From Dyadobacter subterraneus (lineage in GTDB: Bacteria; Bacteroidota; Bacteroidia; Cytophagales; Spirosomataceae): a stretch of 64,000 bases of DNA. Within the stretch, counting starts at the first letter, position 1. Every line of letters starts with the position of its first letter. The stretch spans positions 1,364,001-1,428,000 of the forward strand of contig NZ_JACYGY010000001.1 of assembly GCF_015221875.1 (NCBI RefSeq), written 5' to 3'. The notes under the pieces were generated by a model that was given only the letters and a program-made list of their open reading frames with translations, had not been told where the DNA came from and made no database searches. Below are positions 14,282 through 24,565 of this stretch, in pieces. Made by a program: the position numbers and the translations under genes.

Positions 14282-17200
14282 ATGATTAAGAAAAACTTCT
14301 ACCTGATATGGCTATTAGGTGCCCTCATCTTCAGTACGTCAGCCGTTAGTGCCCAGGATCTGATAAAAGGTATCGTAAAAGATGATACCGGACAAGGCCT
14401 TCCGGGCGCAACAATTGTTGAAAAAGGAACATCAAGAAATGCTGTTTCTGATATTGACGGGAATTTTAGTATTGCTGCTGCGAAACAATTTCCGTTTACT
14501 CTGCAAATCAGCGTTACAGGTTTTCAAACCCAGGAAATTGAACTGTATGAACTTACCACTGAGCCTGTTGAAGTAATTTTGAAAACGGCTAATTTATTAA
14601 ACGAAGTCGTTGTAATCGGATATGGCGAGCAGAAAAGAAAAGATATCACCGGTTCGATTTCTTCTGTTCCCGCAGAAATTAAATCTCAGCCTGTCGTTTC
14701 AGTGGAGAGGCTTTTGCAGGGTTCTATTGCCGGTGCAACGGTTACACAAACTTCCGGTCAGCCTGGTGGTGGTGTGAGTGTGCAGATCCGGGGTAGTAAT
14801 TCCATTACAGCCGGTAGCGATCCTTTATACGTTATTGACGGTTTCCCAATTAATAACGATTATGGTTTAAATGATGCAGGCGTAACCGTGGGATCAAAAA
14901 TTAACCCGCTTTCATCTCTTAATACTGCTGATATTGAATCAATTGATGTTTTGAAAGATGCTTCGGCCACTGCAATTTACGGTTCAAGAGGTGCGAATGG
15001 TGTTGTTATTATTACTACAAAAGGAGGTTCGAAAAAGAAATCCACGATTACCTATGAATCTTATTTTGGAAAGCAGGAAGTGATCAGAACTTTGCCACTT
15101 CTTAATGCAGGAGAATGGTGGCAGCTGCGTAAAGATGCTGCAATTAATTCAGGAAAAACGCCAACACTTCCAAGCGTAACAGGTTATAAACTGGATACGA
15201 CTGGTGCTGGTACAGACTGGCAGGCAGCTGCGTTTAGAAAAGCGACACAGCAAAGTCATAGTTTGTCGATTTTGTCTGGTGGTGATAAAACCAGACTAGG
15301 AATTTCAGCCAACTATCTGAAACAGGATGGTGTCTTGAAAAACACTGATTTTGAAAGAATGTCGGCAAGATTTAACATTGATCACGATTATAGCTCCAAA
15401 TTAAGGATTACTTCAAGTATCACAGGCAGTCATACCAAAGCAAATGTAGCACCGGGCGGAATTGTTTCGGCACTGATTTTAACGCCTCCTGCATTACCCG
15501 TTTATCAGGATAATGGCACTTATGTGAAAAATAGTCCTTTTGAAACGGTTTATGCTAACCCGATCAATTCACTTTACAATCAACTAAACCAGACCATTAC
15601 CAATCGTTTTCTTGGAAATCTTTCTGCCGAGTATACAATCATCGAAGGTTTGAAAGCAAAAGTTTTATTTGGTGCGGATATTGTTGACAATAAACAAAAC
15701 AGATACTTGCCGATCTCAACTTATGAAGGAACAGCTTTAAATGGTGACGCCTTGGTTGGTTCTGTTTTTACAAGTAACTGGCTGAATGAGAATACGTTGA
15801 GTTATGATAAAGAAATTAACGAGAAAAACAGAATCAATGCTGTGATCGGTTTTACGGCGCAGCAGTCACAAACAAAAGGTGCCATTGCCGAAGCAGCTGG
15901 GTTCTCTTCAGATGCTTTTTCTTATAACAATCTGGGAACAGGAATTACCAATAGGACACCTGCTTCTTCTGCCTCAGAATTCTCGCTTGCTTCGTATTTG
16001 GGACGTATCAATTATGTTTTTGATGACCGTTATCTGGTTACATTTACACTTCGTGCGGATGGTTCTTCCAAATTTGGAGCAGGAAATAAATGGGGATATT
16101 TCCCGTCTGCTGCCTTGGGCTGGAACATTGCCAATGAAAAATTCTTCAAAAATGTAAGAAATGTGAGTTTGCTTAAATTGAGGTTAAGCGCAGGATCGAC
16201 TGGTAACCAAAGCATTCCTCCATATCAATCGCTTGCGCAGCTTACTTATTATCCTTACAACTTTTCGGGATCTACCGTTTCAGGTTATGCGCCAAGCACA
16301 GTAGCAAACAAAAATCTTGGCTGGGAGAAAACTTTCCAGGTGGATGCAGGTCTTGATATTGGATTATACAAAGATCGTTTGAACATTACAGCTGATTATT
16401 ATTACAAAAAAACAACCGATCTTCTTCTAACAAGAACAGTACCAGGAACTTCCGGATTATCTGATTTTTATGGAGGACAAGGTTCTATTATTTATCAAAA
16501 TGTGGGTGCCGTTTCTAATCAGGGTATTGAACTGGCTGTAAATTCACAAAACCTGACTGGTGCTTTTAAGTGGAACACGCTATTCATCTTCGCCCGAAAC
16601 ACAAACAAGATTCTTGATCTGGGAGAAGGTGTTAATCAATACATTCCATCCAGTTCGGCTCCTTCGATTGCAAAAGTGGGTCATCCGCTCGGATCATTCA
16701 TTGTTTATAAAACGGATGGTGTGATCAAGGAAGGACAGACGCCATTGACGCCGCAAGCCAACAAAAGTGCAGGTGGACAACAGTTTAAGGATCTGGATGG
16801 CGACGGGCTGATCACGCAGGCCGGCGACAGAGCGGTGATCAATAACCAGATCAAATTTACGGCAGGTTTGACCAACACATTCAGCTATAAAGGGTTTGAT
16901 CTTTCCGTTTTCTTCCAGACTTCCGTAGGTGGAAAATTGTATAATGTGAACCGTGCAAACCTTGAATTGGGAACCGGTTATACCAACGCATCCCGCGAGT
17001 TACTCAATCGCTACACGCCGACTAATACCAACACGGATGTGAAAGAGGCATACCAGGATCCGGCGATAACAATTTCAGACCGTTTTATTGAGGACGCTAC
17101 GTATTATCGTTTGAAAAACATTTCTTTCGGATATTCAATTCCAAAAGCAGTGCTTTCAAAAATAAGGATTCAGTCACTGCGAATTTATGTGTCGGCACAA

Positions 17201-17341
17201 AATGCAATTACCTGGACCAACTATACTGGTTTTGATCCTGAGGTAAGTTCAAGCGGACAAAGCCTGATCAACAAAGGTGTGGACGACAGTGTGTATCCAA
17301 ACAATAAATCATACCAGGTTGGTTTGTCTCTGACATTCTGA
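14282..17341 (+). CDS. susC: SusC-family TonB-linked outer-membrane protein
   Basis: This 1019-residue protein has a signal peptide (1-24), a CarboxypepD_reg-like domain (about 27-105), the SusC signature VVVIGYGEQKRKDITGS (about 109-125), a plug with the LKDASATAIYGSRGANGVVIITTK segment, and a long barrel. SusC proteins form the TonB-driven outer-membrane channel capped by SusD; the substrate can be a glycan, peptide or other nutrient. The SusD gene follows after 25 bp. No glycosidase, SusE/F or local sensor accompanies the pair. Together with the upstream operator and Cys-rich leader, this suggests uptake of a sulfur source rather than a polysaccharide (inference). Confidence 0.93.
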   Translation: MIKKNFYLIWLLGALIFSTSAVSAQDLIKGIVKDDTGQGLPGATIVEKGTSRNAVSDIDGNFSIAAAKQFPFTLQISVTGFQTQEIELYELTTEPVEVILKTANLLNEVVVIGYGEQKRKDITGSISSVPAEIKSQPVVSVERLLQGSIAGATVTQTSGQPGGGVSVQIRGSNSITAGSDPLYVIDGFPINNDYGLNDAGVTVGSKINPLSSLNTADIESIDVLKDASATAIYGSRGANGVVIITTKGGSKKKSTITYESYFGKQEVIRTLPLLNAGEWWQLRKDAAINSGKTPTLPSVTGYKLDTTGAGTDWQAAAFRKATQQSHSLSILSGGDKTRLGISANYLKQDGVLKNTDFERMSARFNIDHDYSSKLRITSSITGSHTKANVAPGGIVSALILTPPALPVYQDNGTYVKNSPFETVYANPINSLYNQLNQTITNRFLGNLSAEYTIIEGLKAKVLFGADIVDNKQNRYLPISTYEGTALNGDALVGSVFTSNWLNENTLSYDKEINEKNRINAVIGFTAQQSQTKGAIAEAAGFSSDAFSYNNLGTGITNRTPASSASEFSLASYLGRINYVFDDRYLVTFTLRADGSSKFGAGNKWGYFPSAALGWNIANEKFFKNVRNVSLLKLRLSAGSTGNQSIPPYQSLAQLTYYPYNFSGSTVSGYAPSTVANKNLGWEKTFQVDAGLDIGLYKDRLNITADYYYKKTTDLLLTRTVPGTSGLSDFYGGQGSIIYQNVGAVSNQGIELAVNSQNLTGAFKWNTLFIFARNTNKILDLGEGVNQYIPSSSAPSIAKVGHPLGSFIVYKTDGVIKEGQTPLTPQANKSAGGQQFKDLDGDGLITQAGDRAVINNQIKFTAGLTNTFSYKGFDLSVFFQTSVGGKLYNVNRANLELGTGYTNASRELLNRYTPTNTNTDVKEAYQDPAITISDRFIEDATYYRLKNISFGYSIPKAVLSKIRIQSLRIYVSAQNAITWTNYTGFDPEVSSSGQSLINKGVDDSVYPNNKSYQVGLSLTF

Positions 17342-17366
17342 TAAAAATTATAACTGAGCATTTCAA

Positions 17367-18932
17367 ATGAAAAAGTATCAATATATTCTGCTGGCAGTGA
17401 GTGCTTTATTTATTGCTTCCTGCGACGACTTTCTTACTGAAAAACCTGAATCCATTATTTCAGAAGATCAGTATTACAAAACTGAATCGGATGCCAATAC
17501 GGCTATTAACGCGGTATATTTCTTCCTGAATTCCGGAAGAATCCAGACGCCGTACAATACACTTTTCAACACCGGTATGAACATGGCTGGTGATGATGAA
17601 GATCCGGGACCGGGAGCAACAAATCCAGACGTACGTTCACTTGCAGTATTAGCACATTCATCGAGTAACCTGCGTGTTTACGAACTTTGGCAACAGCATT
17701 ATGCAGCTATCCGTAAAGCGAATGTGGTACTGAACAAAATTCCTTCAATCACATTCAGTGTTCCTGCGACGAAGGACAGGATTTTGGCGGAAGCAAAATT
17801 TTTAAGAGCCTTGTTTTATTTCAACCTGGTGCGGTTGTATGGTGATGTACCTTTGATTACCGAGTACCAAAATTTTGTTACCGCAGCAGACTATGCGATT
17901 GCGAAAAGTCCTTCGGCTGATGTTTATGCGCAAATTGAAAAAGATCTGACCGAAGCGGCAGCGGCATTGCCAGCTTCATACAGTTCTCCGGATGTGGGAA
18001 GAGCAACGGCTGGTGCAGCAAAATCTCTTTTGGCAAAAGTTTATCTCATTAAAGCATCACTTCCATTAAAGCTGACCGAAAATTACGCAAAAGCCATCAC
18101 AAAAGCAGAGGAGGCATTATCCTCCGCCGACGGTGGAACCGGAACATATGGTTATGATTTGATCAGGGATTACTCACGTGTTTTTTTACCAGCTTACAAA
18201 AATGGTGCAGAGCATATTTTCTCTGCCCAGATGAAAGCGAATTCTTACAGCCAGGGGAACAGTGAAAACCCAAGGGCTATTTATACCGCAATTCCGGGAC
18301 TTACAGGAAATTACGCGCACATGGTGCGTTTTTATACGGAAGGGAATGACAAGTTTTTCAGCATCTACAAACTTTTCAAACCAACGGATAAAAGAAGAAA
18401 CGTCACTTTCGTAAGAAGTTTCACCAGTCCGACCAATGGTAGAAAATATGCATTGCCGATCGCAAATACAGCAGTGCCAAATGATTCGACACCTTTCTGG
18501 AATAAATGGTGGGATCCAAACAACCAGGCTGTAACATCAAATTCAGAAGCAAACGTTCCTATTATCCGTTATGCTGAACTGCTTTTGATCCACGCGGAAG
18601 CAGAAAATGAAGTAAACGGTCCGACTACCAAAGCGTACAAATCAATCAACCGTGTAAGAACAAGAGCCGGTTTGGCCAATTTGACCCAAGGTTTAACAAA
18701 AGATCAGTTCCGTGATTCCGTATACTTTGAACGCAGACTGGAACTCGTTTATGAGTACCAGAGATGGTTTGATTTGATCCGTGAAAAAGATGCCAGCGGA
18801 AACGGAATTTTAATCAAAAGTTTGCAGAAAGTTGGAAAAAATAATGTAGCGCCAAAACATTATCTATACCCGATTCCACAAACAGAACTTGACAATAATC
18901 CGCTGTTAAAGCAAAATACGCTTTGGCAATAA
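17367..18932 (+). CDS. susD: SusD/RagB-family nutrient-binding outer-membrane lipoprotein
   Basis: This 521-residue lipoprotein has the signal MKKYQYILLAVSALFIASC with the lipobox Cys at residue 19, then the typical DDFLTEKPESIISEDQYYKTESDA start. TPR-like helices follow, with AEAKFLRALFYFNLVRLYGDVPLI near 140-165. The C-terminal SusD segment holds RYAELLLIHAEAENEVNG and YEYQRWFDLIREK, ending in the usual LYPIPQTELDNNP. It caps the SusC channel on the cell surface and binds the ligand. A strong terminator follows, so SusC/SusD form a two-gene operon. Confidence 0.93.
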   Translation: MKKYQYILLAVSALFIASCDDFLTEKPESIISEDQYYKTESDANTAINAVYFFLNSGRIQTPYNTLFNTGMNMAGDDEDPGPGATNPDVRSLAVLAHSSSNLRVYELWQQHYAAIRKANVVLNKIPSITFSVPATKDRILAEAKFLRALFYFNLVRLYGDVPLITEYQNFVTAADYAIAKSPSADVYAQIEKDLTEAAAALPASYSSPDVGRATAGAAKSLLAKVYLIKASLPLKLTENYAKAITKAEEALSSADGGTGTYGYDLIRDYSRVFLPAYKNGAEHIFSAQMKANSYSQGNSENPRAIYTAIPGLTGNYAHMVRFYTEGNDKFFSIYKLFKPTDKRRNVTFVRSFTSPTNGRKYALPIANTAVPNDSTPFWNKWWDPNNQAVTSNSEANVPIIRYAELLLIHAEAENEVNGPTTKAYKSINRVRTRAGLANLTQGLTKDQFRDSVYFERRLELVYEYQRWFDLIREKDASGNGILIKSLQKVGKNNVAPKHYLYPIPQTELDNNPLLKQNTLWQ

Positions 18933-18994
18933 ATGAGGAAGCAGCGGTCAAAATCTTATATAGATAAACATATATAAGTCTAGTAAGTAATAAT

Positions 18995-19025
18995 CAATAG
19001 CCATGGGTTTTACTCATGGCTATTG
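18995..19025 (+). terminator. Hairpin terminator after susD
   Basis: CAATAGCCATG (18995-19005) pairs perfectly with CATGGCTATTG (19015-19025) around a 9-base loop, followed by a T/G-rich stretch. Confidence 0.65.
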
Positions 19026-19197
19026 TTGTGATGGCTACAAGGCTTAGACAAAGATCTGATTCCATGAATGTGAAGAATTTTGCCATGCCTGTAATAGTAT
19101 GATAAAATTTTGTAGCCAATTCTTTTGCCATATTTACAAATTAAAGATTTCAATATTTCTGATTTTTGAAAAAATTCATACTTAACAGAATAACTTT

Positions 19198-20502
19198 TTG
19201 ACTCTTGTGCGCTACCTTTTAATATGTTTCCTGTTGATTGGCATGAAGAAATTTCCTTCATTTTCGCAGTCATCCGACACCCTGACGCGAGAATTAATTG
19301 TAGATTTTGAAGTAAGGCCAAGAGCCGAATTCCGAAACAATTTTATGCTTATACCTTCTGACTCCATTATGCCGGAATTTTTCGTAACACAGCGAAATCG
19401 TTTGTCAGTTACTTATTTGGGTCCTGGGTTTAAATTTCATGCTTCCCCACAGGAATTACATGTATGGGGGAAATCAGGAACGACTTCCCATCTGGCCAGC
19501 ATCAATGCATTTGAGTTTTATATCGAACCGTATATCAACAAGCGTTTTTCTTTGAGAATTGGTCGGCAGGCATTGTCTCTTGATAATGGCCGCTTGTTTT
19601 CTGCTGCGCCGTGGAGCCAGCAAAGTCGTGCACATGAAGGAATTCGACTATTTTACAAAAACAAAATCAACACCGATTTAACACTGGCTTTTACCAGACC
19701 TTACGGAAAACATTTTGATGCGGCTTATTCTCCGGTGGCATCTCATCAATACAAATTTTTGGCAGTACATCATCTTAAATATAAGGTGAATAATTTCATG
19801 GACCTCACTACTATCAATGCCCTTGATATATTTGAAAAAACAAATGTCAGCGGTCAGTATTATCCTCGTATCACCAATGGTGGTCGATTGGAGTATACCC
19901 GGTGGGGAATTTATGGAACCGTAAATGCTTACTACCAGTATGGCCGCAATGCCAGCTCAAAACACATTCGTGCTTACTACATCCAACCAGAAGTAAGCAC
20001 CAAAATCGAAAAAATTACACTCCGTCTGGGCGCAGAAATCCTGAGCGGAAACAAGGACAATGTTCAAAAAAATGTTACAAATTCATTCGTCCCGCTTTAT
20101 GGCGTTACGTGGAAATTTATGGGAAATATGAACCTGTTTACCCGTTTTCCTGCTGACGTGAATGACAAAGGACTTATAAATCCTTACCTGTTTGGTATTT
20201 ACCAGGTTAGTAAAAAACTCTCATTGCGGGCGGATTTTCATCTTTTCTATTTACAGCATCCAATAAGGGATTCCGGCAAGAATTTATCCGGTAAGTATCT
20301 GGGGTTTGAAAACGACATTTCTTTAAATTTTAAACCTATTAACCGATTGGAAATTATTTATGGACTTTCTTACACTATGGCTGATCAACGTATGGAATTA
20401 CTTAAAAAGGTGACAGACTCTGATAAAACCCCTGTCTGGAGTTACCTGATGATATCTTACATTCCTAATTTATTCTATCGCAATAAAAAATATATTAAAT
20501 AA
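19198..20502 (+). CDS. Alginate-export-like outer-membrane beta-barrel protein
   Basis: This 434-residue protein is built of alternating aromatic/polar strands typical of outer-membrane barrels, for example FKFHASPQELHVWGKSG and RFSLRIGRQALSLDNGRLFSA. It matches the alginate_exp (PF13372) pattern often seen in Bacteroidota. The start is unusual: TTG 19198 or GTG 19207 gives a complete signal sequence (LVRYLLICFLLIGMKKFPSFSQ), while the first ATG at 19243 would remove its hydrophobic core. It may be a passive porin for a small acid or sugar. It ends directly against the convergent MBL gene. Confidence 0.75.
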   Translation: MTLVRYLLICFLLIGMKKFPSFSQSSDTLTRELIVDFEVRPRAEFRNNFMLIPSDSIMPEFFVTQRNRLSVTYLGPGFKFHASPQELHVWGKSGTTSHLASINAFEFYIEPYINKRFSLRIGRQALSLDNGRLFSAAPWSQQSRAHEGIRLFYKNKINTDLTLAFTRPYGKHFDAAYSPVASHQYKFLAVHHLKYKVNNFMDLTTINALDIFEKTNVSGQYYPRITNGGRLEYTRWGIYGTVNAYYQYGRNASSKHIRAYYIQPEVSTKIEKITLRLGAEILSGNKDNVQKNVTNSFVPLYGVTWKFMGNMNLFTRFPADVNDKGLINPYLFGIYQVSKKLSLRADFHLFYLQHPIRDSGKNLSGKYLGFENDISLNFKPINRLEIIYGLSYTMADQRMELLKKVTDSDKTPVWSYLMISYIPNLFYRNKKYIK

Positions 20503-21474
20503 TCAATCGGGCACAGCAAATGTTGTTTGAACCCAGTCAAAGCCCTCATCCTGTTTCCTCACATGTCCCAGTCCGGGCCAGGGCAAATGAGACGAGAAAA
20601 TTGTTTTCCGGCCTTCTGCCAATTCTTGCAAAACTTTTTTCCGGGTTGTAATCGCCTGGTCAAAATCTGTATCACCTTCAAAACCCCAGTCCGGATGTGC
20701 AACCACGAGCGGTGCCGAGTGAACAAGATCTGCAACGTGAAATAATTCATCTTCACCTGAAAATACGTTAACAACTGTATGGCCCGGCGTATGTCCGGGA
20801 GCTAATTTAATCCGGATACAATCCAGTAAAGTATCTCCGTCATTGAAAAAACGCAAATGTAATTTCAGGTTTTTCAATGTGTCCTGAGCGATTTTTGTAA
20901 CAAATCCGGCAAGTTCAGGTTTGACTTTACTTTTTGAAAAATCCGGATGGGCCGAAAGCCAGAAATCTTTTTCGATGGCAGAAATATGGACTTCCGCTTT
21001 TGGGAAAACGGGTTTTCCCTCTTTATTGACCAATCCTCCAAGATGGTCCGGGTGTGCATGGGACAAAATTACGTCAGTAACATTTTCAGGTTTGATACCT
21101 GCTCCAATCAGGTTGTCAGGCAACCATCCGGAAGATTTCCCAAAGTGATATCCGCAGCCCGAATCGATTAAAATTGTTTTTTGACCATTTTTAATAACCA
21201 GAATGTTAATCGCCAGATCGACCTCTTTTGTTGAAAGAAAATCATATTCCAGAGCTTTTGAAACTTTATCCGCAGCAATGTCCGGTGCAAAATCTGGCTG
21301 AACGTTTTCAAATAAAATATGGCCATCGGAAACTACTAACAGATCAAGTTTTCCCAACCGGAATTTATGAAAACTGTTGGCTATCGCTGCCCTTTTTTGA
21401 AAACCACTATTCAAAAACAGAGGCATTGAAAAGCCAAACAGGGCAGTATTTTTAAGTGCAGTTCTTCGGTTCAT
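20503..21474 (-). CDS. Exported MBL-fold metallo-hydrolase
   Basis: This 323-residue protein has an N-terminal MNRRTALKNTALFGFSMPLF, a possible Tat-type twin-Arg signal although weak. The metallo-beta-lactamase zinc motif HAHPDH lies at 139-144, followed by APGHTPGHT, HVADLVHS and SSHLPWPGLGH, which provide the remaining ligands. It resembles the YtnP/quorum-quenching-like or general hydrolase MBL group; the substrate is unknown. It is divergent from the HxlR gene at 21597, with a shared operator and its own -7 box, so it is likely the target of that regulator. Confidence 0.82.
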   Translation of the reverse strand: MNRRTALKNTALFGFSMPLFLNSGFQKRAAIANSFHKFRLGKLDLLVVSDGHILFENVQPDFAPDIAADKVSKALEYDFLSTKEVDLAINILVIKNGQKTILIDSGCGYHFGKSSGWLPDNLIGAGIKPENVTDVILSHAHPDHLGGLVNKEGKPVFPKAEVHISAIEKDFWLSAHPDFSKSKVKPELAGFVTKIAQDTLKNLKLHLRFFNDGDTLLDCIRIKLAPGHTPGHTVVNVFSGEDELFHVADLVHSAPLVVAHPDWGFEGDTDFDQAITTRKKVLQELAEGRKTIFSSHLPWPGLGHVRKQDEGFDWVQTTFAVPD

Positions 21475-21491
21475 ACCATCGTTTTTTCGAC

Positions 21492-21550
21492 CAAAGATAT
21501 TTGCATGCGTAGCTTATGTCAAGTATATACTTTTTGGTATCTTACATACT
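21492..21550. promoter_or_regulatory. Minus-strand promoter and HxlR-type operator
   Basis: The minus strand carries -7 TATCTTTG (complement of 21492-21499) and -33 TTG (complement of 21520-21522), 20 bases apart, for the MBL gene. AGTAT (21522-21526) and ATACT (21546-21550) bound an imperfect inverted repeat that overlaps the -33, which suits repression by the divergent HxlR protein. Confidence 0.55.
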
Positions 21551-21596
21551 ATTAAGTGTCTAATGTTGATAATCAGTTAATTAAAATTTGAGTAAA

Positions 21597-21950
21597 ATGT
21601 CAGAAAATGAAAATTCAACTTTTTGCAGCGTCAATTATGCGTTTCATTGTATCGGAGGTAAATACAAGGGAAGGATTTTGTGGTATCTGCATGAACATAA
21701 AATCCTCCGGTATGGAGAGTTGAAAAGAATTCTTAATGGCATTACAACAAAGATGCTGACCCAGACGCTCCGGGAACTGGAAAAAGACAATCTCGTCAGT
21801 CGTAAAGCTTTTCATGAAGTACCTCCAAAAGTAGAATATTCACTTACCAAAGCGGGTGAGGAGCTGATACCTTCCATTGACGCATTAAGAGCATGGGCTG
21901 ACCGGAGAAATGCAGAGAAGCCCATTGACAATCTGGTCCTCCTTTGTTGA
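21597..21950 (+). CDS. HxlR-family winged-helix transcriptional regulator
   Basis: This 117-residue protein carries Cys10 (NSTFCSVNYAFHCIGGKYKGRILWYL) plus a second Cys at 18, so a disulfide switch is possible. The recognition helix lies around TTKMLTQTLRELEKDNL and the wing around VEYSLTKAGEELIP. ATG 21597 is preferred over TTG 21588. It is divergent from the exported MBL hydrolase, with an operator-like repeat between them. This is the third HxlR-enzyme divergent pair of the window. Confidence 0.87.
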   Translation: MSENENSTFCSVNYAFHCIGGKYKGRILWYLHEHKILRYGELKRILNGITTKMLTQTLRELEKDNLVSRKAFHEVPPKVEYSLTKAGEELIPSIDALRAWADRRNAEKPIDNLVLLC

Positions 21951-22097
21951 TTCCGTTGATTGGAATATTTGTGGTACAGATTGAAAAAATTATATTCTTA
22001 ACAGACACGCGTATAGCTGGATGAGTTCATGATCTTGGCTAAACAGATTTAAATGATGAATATCTGGGAAATCCGGGATTTTTATGTTTAGTTTGTA

Positions 22098-22112
22098 ATT
22101 AGTCTAAATAAT
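22098..22112 (+). promoter_or_regulatory. Possible Fur-type box
   Basis: ATTAGTCTAAATAAT, with ATTA/TAAT ends and a TCTAAAT core, lies 23 bases before the first possible start of the siderophore-type receptor. It resembles AT-rich Fur boxes of Bacteroidota, but one site by eye is weak evidence. Confidence 0.3.
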
Positions 22113-22134
22113 ATACTGCAATTAATCCAGTTTT

Positions 22135-24552
22135 ATGATTTTACCTTTAGTGTTTATGAATGCTCACTCTGTTACTAAAATATTGAAATTGAAATTGTGT
22201 TTTAAAAACACAGTTATGCCTCTTTTGCTTACTTTTTTCGTTGTCGTTTCAAGTCTTCAAACAAATGCGCAATCACATCATGGCGGACAAATCAAAGGTA
22301 TTGTTACCACAATTGACGGAGCGCCTGCGCAGGGAATCGCTGTAAAAATTAAGAACACAACAAAAGGTACTGTTGCGAATACGAACGGTAGTTTTGAATT
22401 TAAAAATCTGCCTCACGGATCTTATACCATAGAATTTTCTATGGTCGGTTATGAAACTTCAACGGCCGACGCCGTTTTGACAGAAGAAAAACCAAGTGCC
22501 GATCTTTTGGTTCAGCTTGATTTCTCATCCCGTAAACTCGACGAAGTTATTATCAGCAGCGGAGGAAACAGATTTGCAAAAAAGGAAAGTGATGATGTGT
22601 CAAAAATGCCGATTTCTAACATGGAAAACCCGCAGGTTTACAGCGTTGTTAGCAAAGAACTTATGAAAGAGCAGATTGTTACGGACTATAACAGTGCGTT
22701 CAAAAACGTTCCCGGCGCTGGTATTGCGGAAGTGAGAAACCAGGGAAGAACAACTTCCATATCAAGAGGTTTTGCAACACCTCAACTGGTTCGGAATGGA
22801 GTTGGAAGTTTTACATATTCGACGATCGATCCTGCAAATCTTGAAAGAATTGAAGTGATAAAGGGTCCGTCTGCTACATTGTTTGGAAGTACACTATCGT
22901 CATTTGGCGGATTATTTAACCGGGTTACTAAAAAACCGTTCGATGTTTTCAAGGGAGAAGTTTCCTTTTCAGCCGGAAGCTGGGATCTGAACCGTCTTAC
23001 TCTTGATATTAACACACCGCTTAACGCCGACAAATCGGCTTTGCTGCGTGTAAATACCGCACTTCACAGCGAGCGGAGTTTTCAGGATGCAGGTTTTGCC
23101 AGAAATTTCCTGATCGCACCAAGTTTTTCTTATGCTGTGAATGACCGCCTTACCTTACTTTTGGATGTTGAATTCAGCGGCTACAAATCCACTTCGCCAA
23201 TGCGCGTGACGCCTGCAACAAGGGGAAAAGCAAGAAGTGTTACGGAATTGGGTATGCCTTATAAATTGTCTTATGCCAATAATACGATCAATTATGCAGG
23301 ACAGCAATATAACATATTCGGGCAGATCAAATACAAATTATCTCCCGAATGGACTTCGCAAACAATCGTTTCCAGAACAAGATCTTCTGCTGACGGAAAT
23401 GTGGTTGGACTTACAATTTTGACAGATTCGACCTTACGCCAAACGGTTACCAATCAGGATTATCCTTATTATGGAACTGATTTCCAGCAAAATTTCATTG
23501 GTGATTTTCATTTGGGCCCGCTTAGAAACCGTATTGTTGCGGGTATTGATGTTTATAGTTTGCGCGCTACCAGGAATGATGCTTCGGTAAATATGCCTGC
23601 CATCAATTTTAAAAGGCCGGGAAATGCGTACAACAATTTCAATATATCCAAAGTCGCCCCATTATTTGCAACGGCAACCTTTACGAATTTAGTTTCTTTC
23701 AACGAAAGAACTTACAGCGCTTATGCTTCTGATGTCTTGAATATTACGGATCGTTTACTGGCGATGGCGAGTTTAAGAATTGATAGGTATTCCAATCTGG
23801 GAACGTATTTTCCAAGTATCGATTCAACCGGTGGCGCCTTTAAACAAACAGCTTTATCGCCAAAATTTGGAGTAGTCTATCAGGTTGTTAAAGACAAAAT
23901 ATCCATTTTTGGTAATTATATGAATGGTTTCAGTAATGTAAGCGGATCCGATTTTTTCGGAAATACTTTCAAACCGAACCGGGCCAATCAGTTGGAAGGC
24001 GGGGTTAAGCTGGATTACAGTTTTGTTACAGCCACGTTCAGTTATTATGACATAGCAGTTTCAGACGTTACCCGCGACGACCCTGAGCATGTCAATTATT
24101 CCATCCAGGATGGTACGCAGGTCAGTAAAGGTTTTGAAGCTGAACTGATTGCCAATCCGGCACCCGGACTGAACATTGTTGCCGGTTTCACTTACAACGA
24201 TAGTAAGTATACCAAAAGCAATGAAAGTATCCAGGGATATCGCCCTACTACGGCAGGACCTCCGCGCATGGCCAATTTGTGGATCAGCTACCGACTTGTG
24301 AAAGGAGCTGCGAAAGGGTTAGGCGTGGGATTTGGAGGGATTTACGGAAGTGAGTCGTTCCAGAGCAATACTAAAACTTTTACATTTACAATCCCGTCCT
24401 ACACAGTTTTGGATGCTTCAATATTCTATGATAAACCGAAATTCAGAATAGGATTAAAAGTAGATAACCTGACGAGTGAAAAATACTGGTCTTACCGTCT
24501 TGCGGCGCAAAACCCATTGAAAGTAACGGGTAATATTACGTTTAAGTTTTAA
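22135..24552 (+). CDS. TonB-dependent siderophore-type receptor
   Basis: This 805-residue protein has a signal region ending near SLQTNAQ (the start could be ATG 22135 or 22156), a CarboxypepD_reg-like domain (about 52-130), and a plug with TSISRGFATPQLVRNGVGSFTYSTIDPANLERIEVIKGPSATLFGS. A barrel follows with the FpvA/FhuA-like end (VDNLTSEKYWSYRLAAQNPLKVTGNITFKF). This plug signature is typical of ferric-siderophore receptors. The PepSY protein follows after 13 bp, a pairing known from iron-uptake operons where the PepSY membrane protein reduces siderophore-bound Fe(III). Confidence 0.9.
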   Translation: MILPLVFMNAHSVTKILKLKLCFKNTVMPLLLTFFVVVSSLQTNAQSHHGGQIKGIVTTIDGAPAQGIAVKIKNTTKGTVANTNGSFEFKNLPHGSYTIEFSMVGYETSTADAVLTEEKPSADLLVQLDFSSRKLDEVIISSGGNRFAKKESDDVSKMPISNMENPQVYSVVSKELMKEQIVTDYNSAFKNVPGAGIAEVRNQGRTTSISRGFATPQLVRNGVGSFTYSTIDPANLERIEVIKGPSATLFGSTLSSFGGLFNRVTKKPFDVFKGEVSFSAGSWDLNRLTLDINTPLNADKSALLRVNTALHSERSFQDAGFARNFLIAPSFSYAVNDRLTLLLDVEFSGYKSTSPMRVTPATRGKARSVTELGMPYKLSYANNTINYAGQQYNIFGQIKYKLSPEWTSQTIVSRTRSSADGNVVGLTILTDSTLRQTVTNQDYPYYGTDFQQNFIGDFHLGPLRNRIVAGIDVYSLRATRNDASVNMPAINFKRPGNAYNNFNISKVAPLFATATFTNLVSFNERTYSAYASDVLNITDRLLAMASLRIDRYSNLGTYFPSIDSTGGAFKQTALSPKFGVVYQVVKDKISIFGNYMNGFSNVSGSDFFGNTFKPNRANQLEGGVKLDYSFVTATFSYYDIAVSDVTRDDPEHVNYSIQDGTQVSKGFEAELIANPAPGLNIVAGFTYNDSKYTKSNESIQGYRPTTAGPPRMANLWISYRLVKGAAKGLGVGFGGIYGSESFQSNTKTFTFTIPSYTVLDASIFYDKPKFRIGLKVDNLTSEKYWSYRLAAQNPLKVTGNITFKF

Positions 24553-24565
24553 AGTAAAAAGACCT